From NCBI RefSeq assembly GCF_004916905.1, contig NZ_SDLV01000031.1:186001-250000 (forward strand): DNA of 64,000 nucleotides. Reading direction: 5' to 3'. The position numbers were made by a program, and so were the translations under genes. This DNA is from Chryseobacterium candidae (GTDB lineage: Bacteria; Bacteroidota; Bacteroidia; Flavobacteriales; Weeksellaceae). Positions within the stretch are counted from its first letter, which is position 1. Each line of letters starts with the position of its first letter. The notes beneath the pieces were generated by a model. The model worked only from the letters and a program-made list of their open reading frames with translations, was not told where the DNA came from and ran no database searches. Below, piece after piece: positions 25,334 through 34,514 of this stretch.

Positions 25334-27421
25334 TTATCGTTTGATGCTTTGCTCTCTTACATTGGCTTTATCATGTTCTCTCTCATCTTCCAAACCCTGT
25401 AAAGGTTTGTTGGTATTGATCCTGTTCATATCCATATCATATAGGTTCAGGTTTTTATATTGGGGATTAAGAACTGCTTTTCCTTCTATAACCCCGTCAT
25501 CCAGTTCAAATTTCACCTTAACCACGTTTCCTTTTTCCAAAGATTTTATCGTATTCTCCTTATATTCAGGCTGAGCAAAGACCAAATTGGATTTTTCTAC
25601 AATTTCTGCGGTATCAATACCATAGTTTTTATAAAAATTCTGGAAATTATAATTGTCTTTTTCGGTCTTGGGCTCTTTAAAATCAAGCTTAACAAAGGCA
25701 GGTTCCACCTGGTCTGTTTTCGGATTGTGAAATTCTATTTTCACGGAACGCCCTTCCAGCAGATTAACGGCCTCTTTAGCAGTAAAGGTGTTTTCTTTGC
25801 TCACATAAAAATTGTGGGAAAAACTTTCATCTTTTTCATTTTTCAGCGTTGCCAGGTAAGAATTAAAGAAAGCACCTCCATTTTCGCTTTTATTGAATTT
25901 CAAAACAAAGTCTACGGTATTTCCGGACAGTGCCTTATCTGAGACTGCCTTGATTTCAAACTGCTGTTTGGGAGACTCAATACCTTTTTCCAAATCTTCG
26001 TGAAGTGTTGAATCTTCGCCAAAGCCAAGGTATTTTAACTGGTCTTTTAGGTATTGAACCTGATCGAATTCTTTTGTTGTTTCCATAATGTTGGGATTTT
26101 GATTGTTATTAATTGATTTATGATGAATCAGGGCCAGAAGTCTTTTTATTTCACTATCAATAAAAGACATAGCAATGATATCATCGTTCACTTGTTCTAT
26201 TTTATACTGTTCTTTCTTTAGCTTTAACAGATTTTCTAATTCGCCATCTGACAGATTCATTAATTCACTGCTGCTATACCCTTCGATGGTAGTTTCCACA
26301 TGGGGATTATTTTTTTCCATTTGAGGGGACGATGTTATTTCATACGTTTTCCTATCATTATTAGCATGAATTACTGATTGATCTATATTAATGGCTTTAA
26401 TGGTAGCTTTAGTTTCAGCAGAAAACCGATTAGACAGGTCATGCACTAAGACTTTGAATGCATCAGGTGCACTTTCGACATTGGATTTATGGACCATATG
26501 AATATCAAAATTGTACCTGTCAAAAACTGAATAAGCATTTTCTAAAAAAAGGTTATATTTATCTATCTTTATCTTATAGGATTCCTTTGCTTTCTCATAA
26601 AAAGATTCTCCCCTATCATAAGAATCATCCATGAAGTCGTAAAAATCAGGCTGTAGTGGCGGTTCTGTAAAAATGTATGTCAGAACTTCCTTCTTTAACG
26701 ATTCATCTGCATTTTGAAGAAATAATGCCAGTTCCAACGTCTTAATAGATTTAGGATGGGTAAAATCAAACATATTTTCCTGCTCTTTTTCATAGTACTT
26801 ATTAAGCATATCCTTGAGTTCATCAAGCTTCAATGCTCTGTTCTCTGCAATACCTAAATTCTCTTGTATAACATTTCGAGTACCGGGATCAAAACTTAGA
26901 TTATCTTTAACAGATTCATTCCTGATATCTTTTGTCATTGCTTCACCGGTTACTGATTCTATCCTTTCAGGATAAGAAACATTCATTTCATTTTTAGAAT
27001 TTTTATACCCAAGAATCGCTAAAAACTTGATTTCTCTCGCCGTAAAGACTCTCTCACCATCCTGAAAAAAAATTTCAGGTGATATATTTTCTTTTTCTTT
27101 TACAAAATCTTTATAAGCCCGGGTTATAGGAGTAATATTCTTATCATACCAGCTTAAATCATTTGTTGTTCCCATAATGTCTGGATTTTGATTGTTAGTA
27201 ATATGATCCTGCAATTGTTGTTGCCCTAAATTGATGGGTCGTAAATCAAATGGTTCGGCATCCAGTCCGTAATCAAACGTATAACCGATAGCTTCGCATT
27301 CTTTCTGAAAAATCTCACAATCATTATAATCAAGTCCCCAGTACGCTGCTTTTTCCTGCCATTTATCACAGACCGCCTTCAATTCTTCCTGAAGAAGGCT
27401 GTAATCTTCAAATAAATCCAT
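25334..27421 (-). CDS. Three-module ICE protein of unknown function (polyvalent type)
   Basis: 695 residues, acidic, no membrane segment. Module 1 (1-82) begins MDLFEDYSLLQEELKAV. Module 2 begins at MGTTNDLS (about 83) and has a helical stretch with FTAREIKFLAILGYKN. Module 3 begins at METTKEFD (about 446) and has FTAKEAVNLLEGRSVKIEF and a C-terminal beta-rich part. Modules 2 and 3 are each introduced by the same NNQNPxIMxTT sequence, which at DNA level looks like a repeated upstream region plus start codon. This suggests three fused genes, or internal starts. Similar proteins accompany methylase-helicase proteins in Bacteroidota ICEs. Confidence 0.75.
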   Translation of the reverse strand: MDLFEDYSLLQEELKAVCDKWQEKAAYWGLDYNDCEIFQKECEAIGYTFDYGLDAEPFDLRPINLGQQQLQDHITNNQNPDIMGTTNDLSWYDKNITPITRAYKDFVKEKENISPEIFFQDGERVFTAREIKFLAILGYKNSKNEMNVSYPERIESVTGEAMTKDIRNESVKDNLSFDPGTRNVIQENLGIAENRALKLDELKDMLNKYYEKEQENMFDFTHPKSIKTLELALFLQNADESLKKEVLTYIFTEPPLQPDFYDFMDDSYDRGESFYEKAKESYKIKIDKYNLFLENAYSVFDRYNFDIHMVHKSNVESAPDAFKVLVHDLSNRFSAETKATIKAINIDQSVIHANNDRKTYEITSSPQMEKNNPHVETTIEGYSSSELMNLSDGELENLLKLKKEQYKIEQVNDDIIAMSFIDSEIKRLLALIHHKSINNNQNPNIMETTKEFDQVQYLKDQLKYLGFGEDSTLHEDLEKGIESPKQQFEIKAVSDKALSGNTVDFVLKFNKSENGGAFFNSYLATLKNEKDESFSHNFYVSKENTFTAKEAVNLLEGRSVKIEFHNPKTDQVEPAFVKLDFKEPKTEKDNYNFQNFYKNYGIDTAEIVEKSNLVFAQPEYKENTIKSLEKGNVVKVKFELDDGVIEGKAVLNPQYKNLNLYDMDMNRINTNKPLQGLEDEREHDKANVREQSIKR
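26073..26113 (-). repeat. 41-bp repeat, copy 1, at the module 2/3 junction
   Basis: Near-identical to 27162-27202. It encodes NNQNPNIMETT in frame and carries an ATG at 26086-26084. Confidence 0.8.
27162..27202 (-). repeat. 41-bp repeat, copy 2, at the module 1/2 junction
   Basis: Near-identical to 26073-26113. It encodes NNQNPDIMGTT in frame and carries an ATG at 27175-27173. Confidence 0.8.
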
Positions 27422-27483
27422 TTTAAAATTTTATTTTGAGATTTATATATTCTGAAACAGTTTATTAGAGGCATCCATAGGAT

Positions 27484-28194
27484 TTATCTTCTAAACCTTC
27501 GTTTTTCTTCTCGCTCCTGCTCTTCTTCATCTCTCATTCGGTTGGCATCCTGATAGAGATCAGGATCATTTACATTCAAACTGATATCAGATTTTTCTTG
27601 TTTTTGAGAATCATCATACTGCCTGGCAAGAATTCCATCAACTGTATCTATCTCTTTAGAGATAATATTCAAATCACTGGTAATTTCTTTAGCTATCTCC
27701 GGCGGAAGTTCCGCTTCCAATTTATTCCGGATGAATCCTTTAAGCTTTAGTAACTCATTTTTATATCGCCTAGTTTCAGTTGCATCTCTTAGATCAGCAA
27801 TAATAGCCGTCAACTCTGTTGTATGCCTGATGAAATCAAACTCGACCACTTTGCCGGTTTCCTGATCGAAAATAAATGCTTTCTTTTCCAACGCCGAAAG
27901 CTCCGGTGGCAATTTATTTGAGAACCCCTTGATATCGGAGTATTCTATTCTTGTTTCACTGTTTTTAAGGATTTCAGGAAGGCTTTTATCCCTTTCCAGG
28001 AAGATAACTTTCAGCTGAGTATTATTATCCGTGAGCTGAAAAGTTGCCCTGTTTTTATCGTTGTCAGCGACAATGGTGTATCCCTGTAGGAATCTCTGAA
28101 TATCTTCTGCACTTAGTTTTTTAGAAAATGTATGGTCTTCACCAATAATTCCATATTTTTTCAGTTCGTCTGTAGGTAAATTGCTGTTTTTCAT
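27484..28194 (-). CDS. Hypothetical ICE protein (DUF3945/DUF4099-like region)
   Basis: 236 residues, hydrophilic, with a very acidic and basic tail (EEEQEREEKRRFRR). Residues 20-75 (FSKKLSAEDIQRFLQGYTIV, then NRATFQLT) resemble the short beta-rich repeats of DUF3945/DUF4099 proteins found near topoisomerase and helicase genes in Bacteroidota elements; this assignment is tentative. It sits 13 bases after the peptidase gene in the leftward transfer operon. Confidence 0.65.
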   Translation of the reverse strand: MKNSNLPTDELKKYGIIGEDHTFSKKLSAEDIQRFLQGYTIVADNDKNRATFQLTDNNTQLKVIFLERDKSLPEILKNSETRIEYSDIKGFSNKLPPELSALEKKAFIFDQETGKVVEFDFIRHTTELTAIIADLRDATETRRYKNELLKLKGFIRNKLEAELPPEIAKEITSDLNIISKEIDTVDGILARQYDDSQKQEKSDISLNVNDPDLYQDANRMRDEEEQEREEKRRFRR

Positions 28195-28206
28195 TGTTAA
28201 TTTATT

Positions 28207-29091
28207 TTAGTAGGGCTTGTATAGAGCCGTATCGTTATTATGATAAGCTGCCATGAGATGAGTGGCTTTTATTAAATCATTTAAAAAATGAGCAGGGTTA
28301 ATACTTTGTCCAAATTCTTTCACCGAAAAATGCAGGTGAGGTCCTGTTGAATTTCCGGTATTTCCGCTTCTTCCTAAGATAAATCCGGCTTTTACCCTTT
28401 CTCCTACTCTATAATAAATTTGAGACAGATGCAGGTAAGCGGTTTCAAAGCGGTTAAAGTGTCGTATTTTAATATAATTGCCCCCGCCACGCGGATCCCA
28501 GCCTGCTGCCGTTACGATTCCGTCCATGACAGAATGTACATTTTCATAATATGCTTTCAGGTCAATACCGCTGTGCATTTTCCGGGCTCCGGAAATAGGA
28601 TGAACCCGCGTACCGTAAGAAGAAGTGATTATCATCTTACCCGCTAAAGGCATAACGATTTTTGATAAAGATCCTTTAGGTTCCTCTACAAAATCATATA
28701 AAGCCTGAGAACTTTGATTTTTTAAAGGGTCTTTTTTCAGTTCGGCTCTAAGCTTAGTGGCTATTAGTAAGGAATCTCTCATTTTTTCGTATCGTGCTTT
28801 TCTGTCATTATTCTCTTGACGATATCCTTTCATAAGGGTTTTCAAGGAATCCAATTCATTTTTTAAATCCGTCTTTGTCGTCGTTTTGAAGATTCTCTCC
28901 CAGAAATTTTTTCTATTTTTTTGCTCAGGAGAGTTCTCTTCTTTTGCAGTTTCTATACGGATTTTATTTTCCGGCTTTTGGGCCTGTACAAGTGTTAATG
29001 TATTGAATTGGGCAAACGTAAAGCTGCCTGCAAACAGAAACATTGCAACTATCATCCTATAAATCCGGATATCAATTACTTTACTCTTCAT
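28207..29091 (-). CDS. M23 family metallopeptidase of the transfer apparatus
   Basis: A periplasmic peptidoglycan endopeptidase of 294 residues. An N-terminal signal segment (MIVAMFLFAGSFTFAQ) is followed by a coiled coil (about 70-120). The LytM domain has HSGIDL (about 174) and GPHLHF (about 252), both zinc-binding motifs. Located directly after the coupling protein in the transfer operon, it probably opens the cell wall for the type IV secretion channel. Confidence 0.9.
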   Translation of the reverse strand: MKSKVIDIRIYRMIVAMFLFAGSFTFAQFNTLTLVQAQKPENKIRIETAKEENSPEQKNRKNFWERIFKTTTKTDLKNELDSLKTLMKGYRQENNDRKARYEKMRDSLLIATKLRAELKKDPLKNQSSQALYDFVEEPKGSLSKIVMPLAGKMIITSSYGTRVHPISGARKMHSGIDLKAYYENVHSVMDGIVTAAGWDPRGGGNYIKIRHFNRFETAYLHLSQIYYRVGERVKAGFILGRSGNTGNSTGPHLHFSVKEFGQSINPAHFLNDLIKATHLMAAYHNNDTALYKPY

Positions 29092-29095
29092 AACA

Positions 29096-31084
29096 TTATG
29101 CTTTTACTGATTCTCTGACGATTAACTCCACTTCCTTATTGATTTTCCTGAAGTTGGTCATTAAAACTTCTTCTTTGCGGTTAACTCCTGCCTTATCAAC
29201 AAAAGAATAATAGCTAGGCATGGGCGGAAGTTCCGCTTCCTCTTTTTTTATACTTTTCATATCCAGGTTGATTTTACCGTTCACAGCGGAGGTTTTGTAT
29301 TCTTCGGTATCATTTTCTTCTCCCTGGGCAATCATTCCTACCATTTCTCCAGTTTTGAGTGCCGCTATTTTTCCGGCGGGAATCATATGATCCATTTTCT
29401 CATTAATGCTTGTCGTCGTACCCTGCTGGGAAATGGACTGCGAATACGACTTCTGCTTTATTTTTCCAAACAATTTTTCGAGCCAGTCCAGCGTATTTTT
29501 ATCCCTTGCAGAACCGGACAGGATATTTCCGACAATGGCAGAAATGGTATCTGCCACTTCTTTTTTGTAGAACTGACGAAGTTGTGGAAGTTCCTGAAGC
29601 CCGAGCAAAACAGCAACCCTGTTGCTCCTTGCCGTAGCCACCACATTGTCTATCTTGTGGATATAAATGGTCGGAAATTCATCGGCAATGATTCCTCCGG
29701 GGAGATTGCCTTTTGAATTGATCAGTCTTAAAGTCCTGTTGAGTACCGAAGAATACAAAGCGGAGTTGATATCCTGAGTTCCCGGGTCTGATGCTAAAAT
29801 AACAATGGAAGGATTGTTCCGGTCTGTTATTTTGAGTTCCACTTCATCCCCTGAAAACACCCAAAAGCTTTCTTTGGTAGCCAGTCGCGACAGGAAAATC
29901 TTCAATGTTCCTACCTGCCCTTCCAATTGGTCAAAAGCCTTGTTATCATAGGCTGATTTAAAAGGCGATAATAAAGAATACAGTTCTTCGTGACCGAAAA
30001 GTGTATCAAAAATTTCTTTATAGCTACGGTTCATAAAAGAAAGAATATGAGGCAGATCCGAATACTTTCCGTTTTCGTGGGTCGCAAAAAAATAAATACA
30101 GGATGAAAGGAAATTAATTGCGGATTGGGTAAAGAACTGGTCAGCACCGCCTCCGGAACTGGTACTGCCTTTTTGTAAAGAAGATACCATTGCTTCTGCC
30201 ATTTCCTGTGCTTCGGCCAATGTTTTTACATATTCTTTTTTGAAAGGATTGACTCTTTTGGATTTCTCCACTTCATTGAGGTTAATAACATAAAAATTGT
30301 AATTATAACCTGATTCTTTACTTTTTTTGAATAAATAATGGTAATAGGCAATCTGCGCCAGGTCGGGAAACTTAAAATCGTAAATGATGAGACAAAAACC
30401 TTTGGCAATCATCTGCCTGATGGCGGGATTGATCACTCCAAAAGATTTTCCTGAACCTGGCACGCCAATCACCATCGTCCCCCGGAAAGGATTAATATTC
30501 ATCCAGCCTTTATTGCTTCTCTCTTTATACCTAAATAAATAAGGAATATTAATCATCATGTCGGATTCTACCAACTCCTGATTTTGGTCAAAAGATTCTT
30601 CTTCCACATTCCAGCGGTCTTTTCCCATTTTCTGCTGCATCAGCTTGGAAATACTGTCAGCTCCCATTTGAAGGATAACAGCTCCCAGAAACGAAAGCAA
30701 GGCATAAACTGCCTGATAGATGTTCATTCCCGGAAAGATTTTAGGGAAGTTTGGATTTCCAGCTTTATCCTCCAAAACCAAAGAGGAAAACATCATCACC
30801 AGCCCCAATACCATAGGAACGACTATTTCCATAGCGATGTTAAGGTATTTCTTTTTCTTAGCTTTGGTTCCGATCGCCACCAATCCTATCAGAATGAGTG
30901 TCGCCAGTTTAGCATTGACAGGAGGATAAATGAAGCTCATTCTCGAAAAATTCTTCAATAAGTTGGAAACCACCGGAATATTGGCGTGCAGATAAAATAG
31001 CGATGCACAATCCAGCGCTACGACGGCATAAACCACTTTTTGCAGGAATCCGTAGATTTTGATCTGATGTTGTTGTTCTTGCAT
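29096..31084 (-). CDS. Type IV coupling protein (VirD4/TraG family)
   Basis: 662 residues. Four hydrophobic helices lie in the first 155 residues, then the ATPase with Walker A GVPGSGKSFG (about 210) and Walker B-like GGIIADEFPT. It links the relaxosome to the secretion channel. In Bacteroides nomenclature this protein is often called MobC. Its start overlaps the stop of the small upstream gene by one base, and the M23 peptidase starts 4 bases after its stop. Confidence 0.93.
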   Translation of the reverse strand: MQEQQHQIKIYGFLQKVVYAVVALDCASLFYLHANIPVVSNLLKNFSRMSFIYPPVNAKLATLILIGLVAIGTKAKKKKYLNIAMEIVVPMVLGLVMMFSSLVLEDKAGNPNFPKIFPGMNIYQAVYALLSFLGAVILQMGADSISKLMQQKMGKDRWNVEEESFDQNQELVESDMMINIPYLFRYKERSNKGWMNINPFRGTMVIGVPGSGKSFGVINPAIRQMIAKGFCLIIYDFKFPDLAQIAYYHYLFKKSKESGYNYNFYVINLNEVEKSKRVNPFKKEYVKTLAEAQEMAEAMVSSLQKGSTSSGGGADQFFTQSAINFLSSCIYFFATHENGKYSDLPHILSFMNRSYKEIFDTLFGHEELYSLLSPFKSAYDNKAFDQLEGQVGTLKIFLSRLATKESFWVFSGDEVELKITDRNNPSIVILASDPGTQDINSALYSSVLNRTLRLINSKGNLPGGIIADEFPTIYIHKIDNVVATARSNRVAVLLGLQELPQLRQFYKKEVADTISAIVGNILSGSARDKNTLDWLEKLFGKIKQKSYSQSISQQGTTTSINEKMDHMIPAGKIAALKTGEMVGMIAQGEENDTEEYKTSAVNGKINLDMKSIKKEEAELPPMPSYYSFVDKAGVNRKEEVLMTNFRKINKEVELIVRESVKA

Positions 31085-31284
31085 TAGGAATAGTTTTCAA
31101 AAAAATTGTCCAGTGATGGCTCCTTCTCAGACTGGTTATGATTCCGCTTCTGCTGTTGCAATTTTTCATAATGTTCCTGTATTGTAACCAGATCAGTCTT
31201 CAACAGATTCAATTGATTCTTGATTTCATATCCTCTTTTTTTTAGCCTTTCAATCATGTAAGAGTAGCCTGCCTCTTCAGACAT
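31084..31284 (-). CDS. Small coiled-coil protein before the coupling protein
   Basis: 66 residues, charged and helical (ERLKKRGYEIKNQLNLLKTD, then IQEHYEKLQQQK). Translationally coupled to the coupling protein by a stop/start overlap. No family recognised; it may be a relaxosome or coupling accessory. Confidence 0.65.
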   Translation of the reverse strand: MSEEAGYSYMIERLKKRGYEIKNQLNLLKTDLVTIQEHYEKLQQQKRNHNQSEKEPSLDNFFENYS

Positions 31285-31320
31285 TTTCTCAAACTCATTT
31301 TTAAAGATTAATAATTGCTC

Positions 31321-31440
31321 CTAATCCTTTGCATATTGGTTCCATTTTTTTCCAAAAATGATGAGACAAACACAGCAGTATACAGTTGCAATTAGCATGA
31401 GTCCATATACTATGATTGCGATAGTTATAAAATTGTCCAT
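31321..31440 (-). CDS. Small single-span membrane protein
   Basis: A 39-residue frame starting MDNFITIAIIVYGLMLIATV, one hydrophobic helix followed by FGKKWNQYAKD. It lies 12 bases after traN in the operon direction. Short tra-operon membrane proteins of this kind are common; function unknown. Confidence 0.55.
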   Translation of the reverse strand: MDNFITIAIIVYGLMLIATVYCCVCLIIFGKKWNQYAKD

Positions 31441-31452
31441 AATAGTAATTGT

Positions 31453-32322
31453 TTACAAAGTATCGGCTTTTAAAATGTCCGAATAATTGACCTTCATTTC
31501 GATGGTTCTTCCTGAGAGCTGTTCTTCGATCAGCCGGATCATCATCATCTTAGAGTTCGGGTAAGTGAATTTTTTGAACACATAGATATTCCGGAAATTC
31601 TTCCTGAAATGCTTTTGAGGGTTTAGTTGAAATACCGGAGTCATTTCAATACTTTGGTTGTTGGTCGCCTTATGGATCTTTTTATCTTCTACGGAGAATT
31701 TCAAAGCTTCGATATCATAACTTAAGTTGGAACTGTTTTTAAAAGTCATATCCAGGAATATATAGTCGCTGATGACATAGACATTATTAAGCTGAACACT
31801 GAGCCCGAGATTCTTCTCTTCCCGGATCGGATTTTTTTCTGATTTTTTCTGAATGATGTCCATCGCAAATTTTCTAAGCTCAAGATTGGAGAAAGCCATT
31901 GTATCAAACTCGATGGGCTGCATCTCCTCCGGCTGAATATGGATATTGGTAACGGTATTCAGGTTTTCAGAATTTCTGTAAATAGCTTTGTACTGCGCAA
32001 TAAAAGATTGCCCCACCACCGTGATCACCCCGATTTGATCTCCGTTATAGTGTAGAAATAGATTTTGACTTTTTTCTTTGTCGGTGCTTTCAGGCTTATC
32101 GGCAATTTTAACCCGTGCAATCTGGGTTGAAGGTAAATCCCCTGTGAGCTGCTGGGTGGAGAGGTCCACATATTGAATGGGTTCCGGAGAAATAATATGA
32201 AGACTGATACCTTCGGTAATTTCGAGTTCCGGTAAATCCGAAATGAGCTGTTCTTTAGTGGCTGTTTGTGCCGTAAAAAGCTGTGTTATGAAAATCAGTA
32301 ATGTGTACAATATGGCTTTCAT
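31453..32322 (-). CDS. traN: Conjugative transfer protein TraN (VirB9-like)
   Basis: 289 residues with a signal peptide (LLIFITQLFTAQ). The pattern EGISLHIISPEPIQYVDLS, a central beta-rich region and a C-terminal part with IYVFKKFTYPNSK match the TraN/DUF4138 family, the VirB9-like outer core of the Bacteroidota transfer channel. Four bases separate it from traM. Confidence 0.88.
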   Translation of the reverse strand: MKAILYTLLIFITQLFTAQTATKEQLISDLPELEITEGISLHIISPEPIQYVDLSTQQLTGDLPSTQIARVKIADKPESTDKEKSQNLFLHYNGDQIGVITVVGQSFIAQYKAIYRNSENLNTVTNIHIQPEEMQPIEFDTMAFSNLELRKFAMDIIQKKSEKNPIREEKNLGLSVQLNNVYVISDYIFLDMTFKNSSNLSYDIEALKFSVEDKKIHKATNNQSIEMTPVFQLNPQKHFRKNFRNIYVFKKFTYPNSKMMMIRLIEEQLSGRTIEMKVNYSDILKADTL

Positions 32323-32326
32323 TTTT

Positions 32327-33541
32327 TTATTTTTTTTGTTGGTTTTGTGAATCTTTCAATTGTTTTTCGTCAATCAGGAATACATAAGAGTTGTATTTCA
32401 ATTTGGCTTTGTTGGTTTTAATCAGGTTAGCAATGGACTTGGAAGTGGATGTAAACAGTTTAGAGCCAATACTGGTGAAAAATCCCTGTCCGCCCATATC
32501 CATCTGCGTTCCCTGTACGGAATTGCTCCCCATTTCCCGCATCATATCCCGGAAAATACTCTCCGGAACATACAGCCCCTTCATTCCATCGACATCGTAA
32601 ACCGATAAGTTGACCGGGTAAATTTCTCCTTTGGTAAATACAGATACGATACTGAGATTAACCCTTTGCATCGCAAATCCTGAGATCTGCCCATAGAGTA
32701 TGGACCCTTTGCTGAGCTTTTTGTTCCCGACAAAGATGTCCTCCAATAATCTCAGCCGGATCCGGCTCCCCAAATACCCTTTGTTGTTTTCATCAATAAC
32801 TGCTTTGATAAAGCTGTTTTCCTTTTCTTTGTAAAAAGCATTGAACTCGCTGTTGATCCCTGATTTGCTGACATTGAAGGTCGAATTAAGGAATTCTTCC
32901 ATTTTTTCCTTACTCATTTTCAGCTTTTCCTCAGCTGCCAGTTTACTTTGGTATTCCGGGTCTCTTGCTTTTTCCAAAGAATCCATGACCAGCATCTGCT
33001 GTTTCAGGTATTTGACCGGATCAGGGTTTTGTTGAGGAGTTTGAGGAGTTGCTTTTGAATGCTCTGAAGCATAGTCACTTTCCGGTTTGCCATAGGATTT
33101 ATCGTTCAGCATCCGGATAATTTCTGAAGATCGTTTGTAATCCCCGTCGTCATTCTGTTCTTTTTTCGGATTATAGTAAGAAGATAAATTTCCTTTCGAC
33201 TGATACCTGTTTTGTCTTCCTGACACCGCTTTGAGCGAATCTATTTTTCTCTTCTGAGCTAATGATAGCTGGTCTTCGTAGTCTAGCAAGCTGTCCTTTT
33301 CTTTGTCCAACCCTTCAAGCATCGTCCTGTTATCTTCTTTTTTGAAAAATGCGTCATAGGCATCATTCTTACTCATAATCGAATCCTGCGACTCCCCAAG
33401 GGAAATGGAGAGTTCTTTGGGCTTCTCTTTGGGCTGTTCTTCTTTGGCGAACTGGGTGCCTACATATATAAAAAGTAGCAGAAACGGTAGTGCCAAGAGA
33501 GGCAGGATGTATTTCTTCTGTTTGAAATCAAGTTTTTTCAT
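32327..33541 (-). CDS. traM: Conjugative transfer protein TraM (VirB10-like)
   Basis: 404 residues. One inner-membrane helix near the N-terminus (ILPLLALPFLLLFIYVG) precedes a long charged periplasmic linker (about 45-230). The C-terminal beta-barrel-like domain (FIKAVIDENNKGYLGSRIRL, KGSILYGQISGF) is the TraM signature. It spans the envelope and energises the outer core. It overlaps the upstream gene by 4 bases. Confidence 0.9.
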   Translation of the reverse strand: MKKLDFKQKKYILPLLALPFLLLFIYVGTQFAKEEQPKEKPKELSISLGESQDSIMSKNDAYDAFFKKEDNRTMLEGLDKEKDSLLDYEDQLSLAQKRKIDSLKAVSGRQNRYQSKGNLSSYYNPKKEQNDDGDYKRSSEIIRMLNDKSYGKPESDYASEHSKATPQTPQQNPDPVKYLKQQMLVMDSLEKARDPEYQSKLAAEEKLKMSKEKMEEFLNSTFNVSKSGINSEFNAFYKEKENSFIKAVIDENNKGYLGSRIRLRLLEDIFVGNKKLSKGSILYGQISGFAMQRVNLSIVSVFTKGEIYPVNLSVYDVDGMKGLYVPESIFRDMMREMGSNSVQGTQMDMGGQGFFTSIGSKLFTSTSKSIANLIKTNKAKLKYNSYVFLIDEKQLKDSQNQQKK

Positions 33542-33888
33542 TGAGTTTTTAATTTTTGAAATTGGTTATACAAATATTCAATCCTCAGGCTGTCCTCTTT
33601 CTGTAACTGTTTTTGGTCTCTTTTTACTTTCAAAGTCCCCAGCTCTTCCACAATTTTTTTCATCTCTTTCTCGTTATTTACAGTGGAATGCTGAGACATC
33701 TGATTTTTAGAATAAAGGACAGGCGGCTTAATGGTAAATACTGTCTCGCTGGGAAAGAAAGTTCCCTGGATCAGAGAACCTATGAATGATATTGACAGAA
33801 AAATCATCGAATAGGTAAAAAACTTTTTAGGATGATATACAATCCATTGCAGACATTTTTGTCTGGTGTGTTTGAATATAGAGTTCAT
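33538..33888 (-). CDS. Small transfer protein in the TraL position
   Basis: 116 residues from the ATG at 33888, chosen over the longer 131-codon frame because that one overlaps traK. A single TM helix (FFTYSMIFLSISFIGSLIQG) is followed by a periplasmic coiled coil (KEMKKIVEELGTLKVKR). It sits between traK and traM, where TraL is found in CTnDOT; homology is positional. Confidence 0.7.
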   Translation of the reverse strand: MNSIFKHTRQKCLQWIVYHPKKFFTYSMIFLSISFIGSLIQGTFFPSETVFTIKPPVLYSKNQMSQHSTVNNEKEMKKIVEELGTLKVKRDQKQLQKEDSLRIEYLYNQFQKLKTQ

Positions 33889-33889
33889 A

Positions 33890-34504
33890 TTAGTATGAAT
33901 TTTTGGTTTGATTGGAAATTTCTTCATTATCAAGGATGCGCCAGTTTTTAAGGATCACTCCATGCGGGTTATTGGGACTTCGGATAATATCCTCAAAGAA
34001 ACCTTCGGTGATGAGCTTTCGAGTAATGACGGATGATTTTCTTGTGATCATCTGTTTCCCGAAAAAGGCGAATTTCTTTTGTTCCATATCAAGCTTAACC
34101 GAATCGGTATGAATGCTTACCATCGAACTTGAAGCAATGATCTGGTTATAAAAGCCTTTTTCCCTAAGGTTGGTGTATTCTTTCTTTCCGCTGTCATCGA
34201 TCAGGTACAATGATTTCTGAATATTATCCTTGATATAGGTATCGTCAGGAGCCAATGTGAAAAATAACCGGTGGAACAGTTCAATCTGAGCTTTATATTC
34301 AACGGGCCTGTTAAGTAAAACATCGGTTTGCTTTGCCAAAACCGGGACACCGTTATCCAGGATGTAAATGGATTTCCTGGAATCTTCAATCATTTTATAA
34401 GCGAAGAAAAATCCTGCAATGACAATAAAAACGGCAAAGGCAATGGCAGAAAGTGAAACCACCTTATTCACCTTGATTCTTTGTTCTATATTTTTGATAA
34501 GCAT
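33890..34504 (-). CDS. traK: Conjugative transfer protein TraK (VirB8-like)
   Basis: 204 residues starting MLIKNIEQRIKVNKVVSLSA; the ATG at 34504 avoids overlap with the traJ tail. It has one N-terminal membrane helix (about 20-42) and a periplasmic NTF2-like domain with ELFHRLFFTLAPDD and KGFYNQIIASS, both typical of TraK. It is an inner-membrane scaffold component of the channel. Confidence 0.88.
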   Translation of the reverse strand: MLIKNIEQRIKVNKVVSLSAIAFAVFIVIAGFFFAYKMIEDSRKSIYILDNGVPVLAKQTDVLLNRPVEYKAQIELFHRLFFTLAPDDTYIKDNIQKSLYLIDDSGKKEYTNLREKGFYNQIIASSSMVSIHTDSVKLDMEQKKFAFFGKQMITRKSSVITRKLITEGFFEDIIRSPNNPHGVILKNWRILDNEEISNQTKNSY

Positions 34505-34514
34505 TTTTAATTTA

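Noticed and set aside
31084..31440. Split or frameshifted gene between traN and the coupling protein
   Set aside because: The region is better explained by two small intact frames (39 and 66 residues) than by remnants of one gene.
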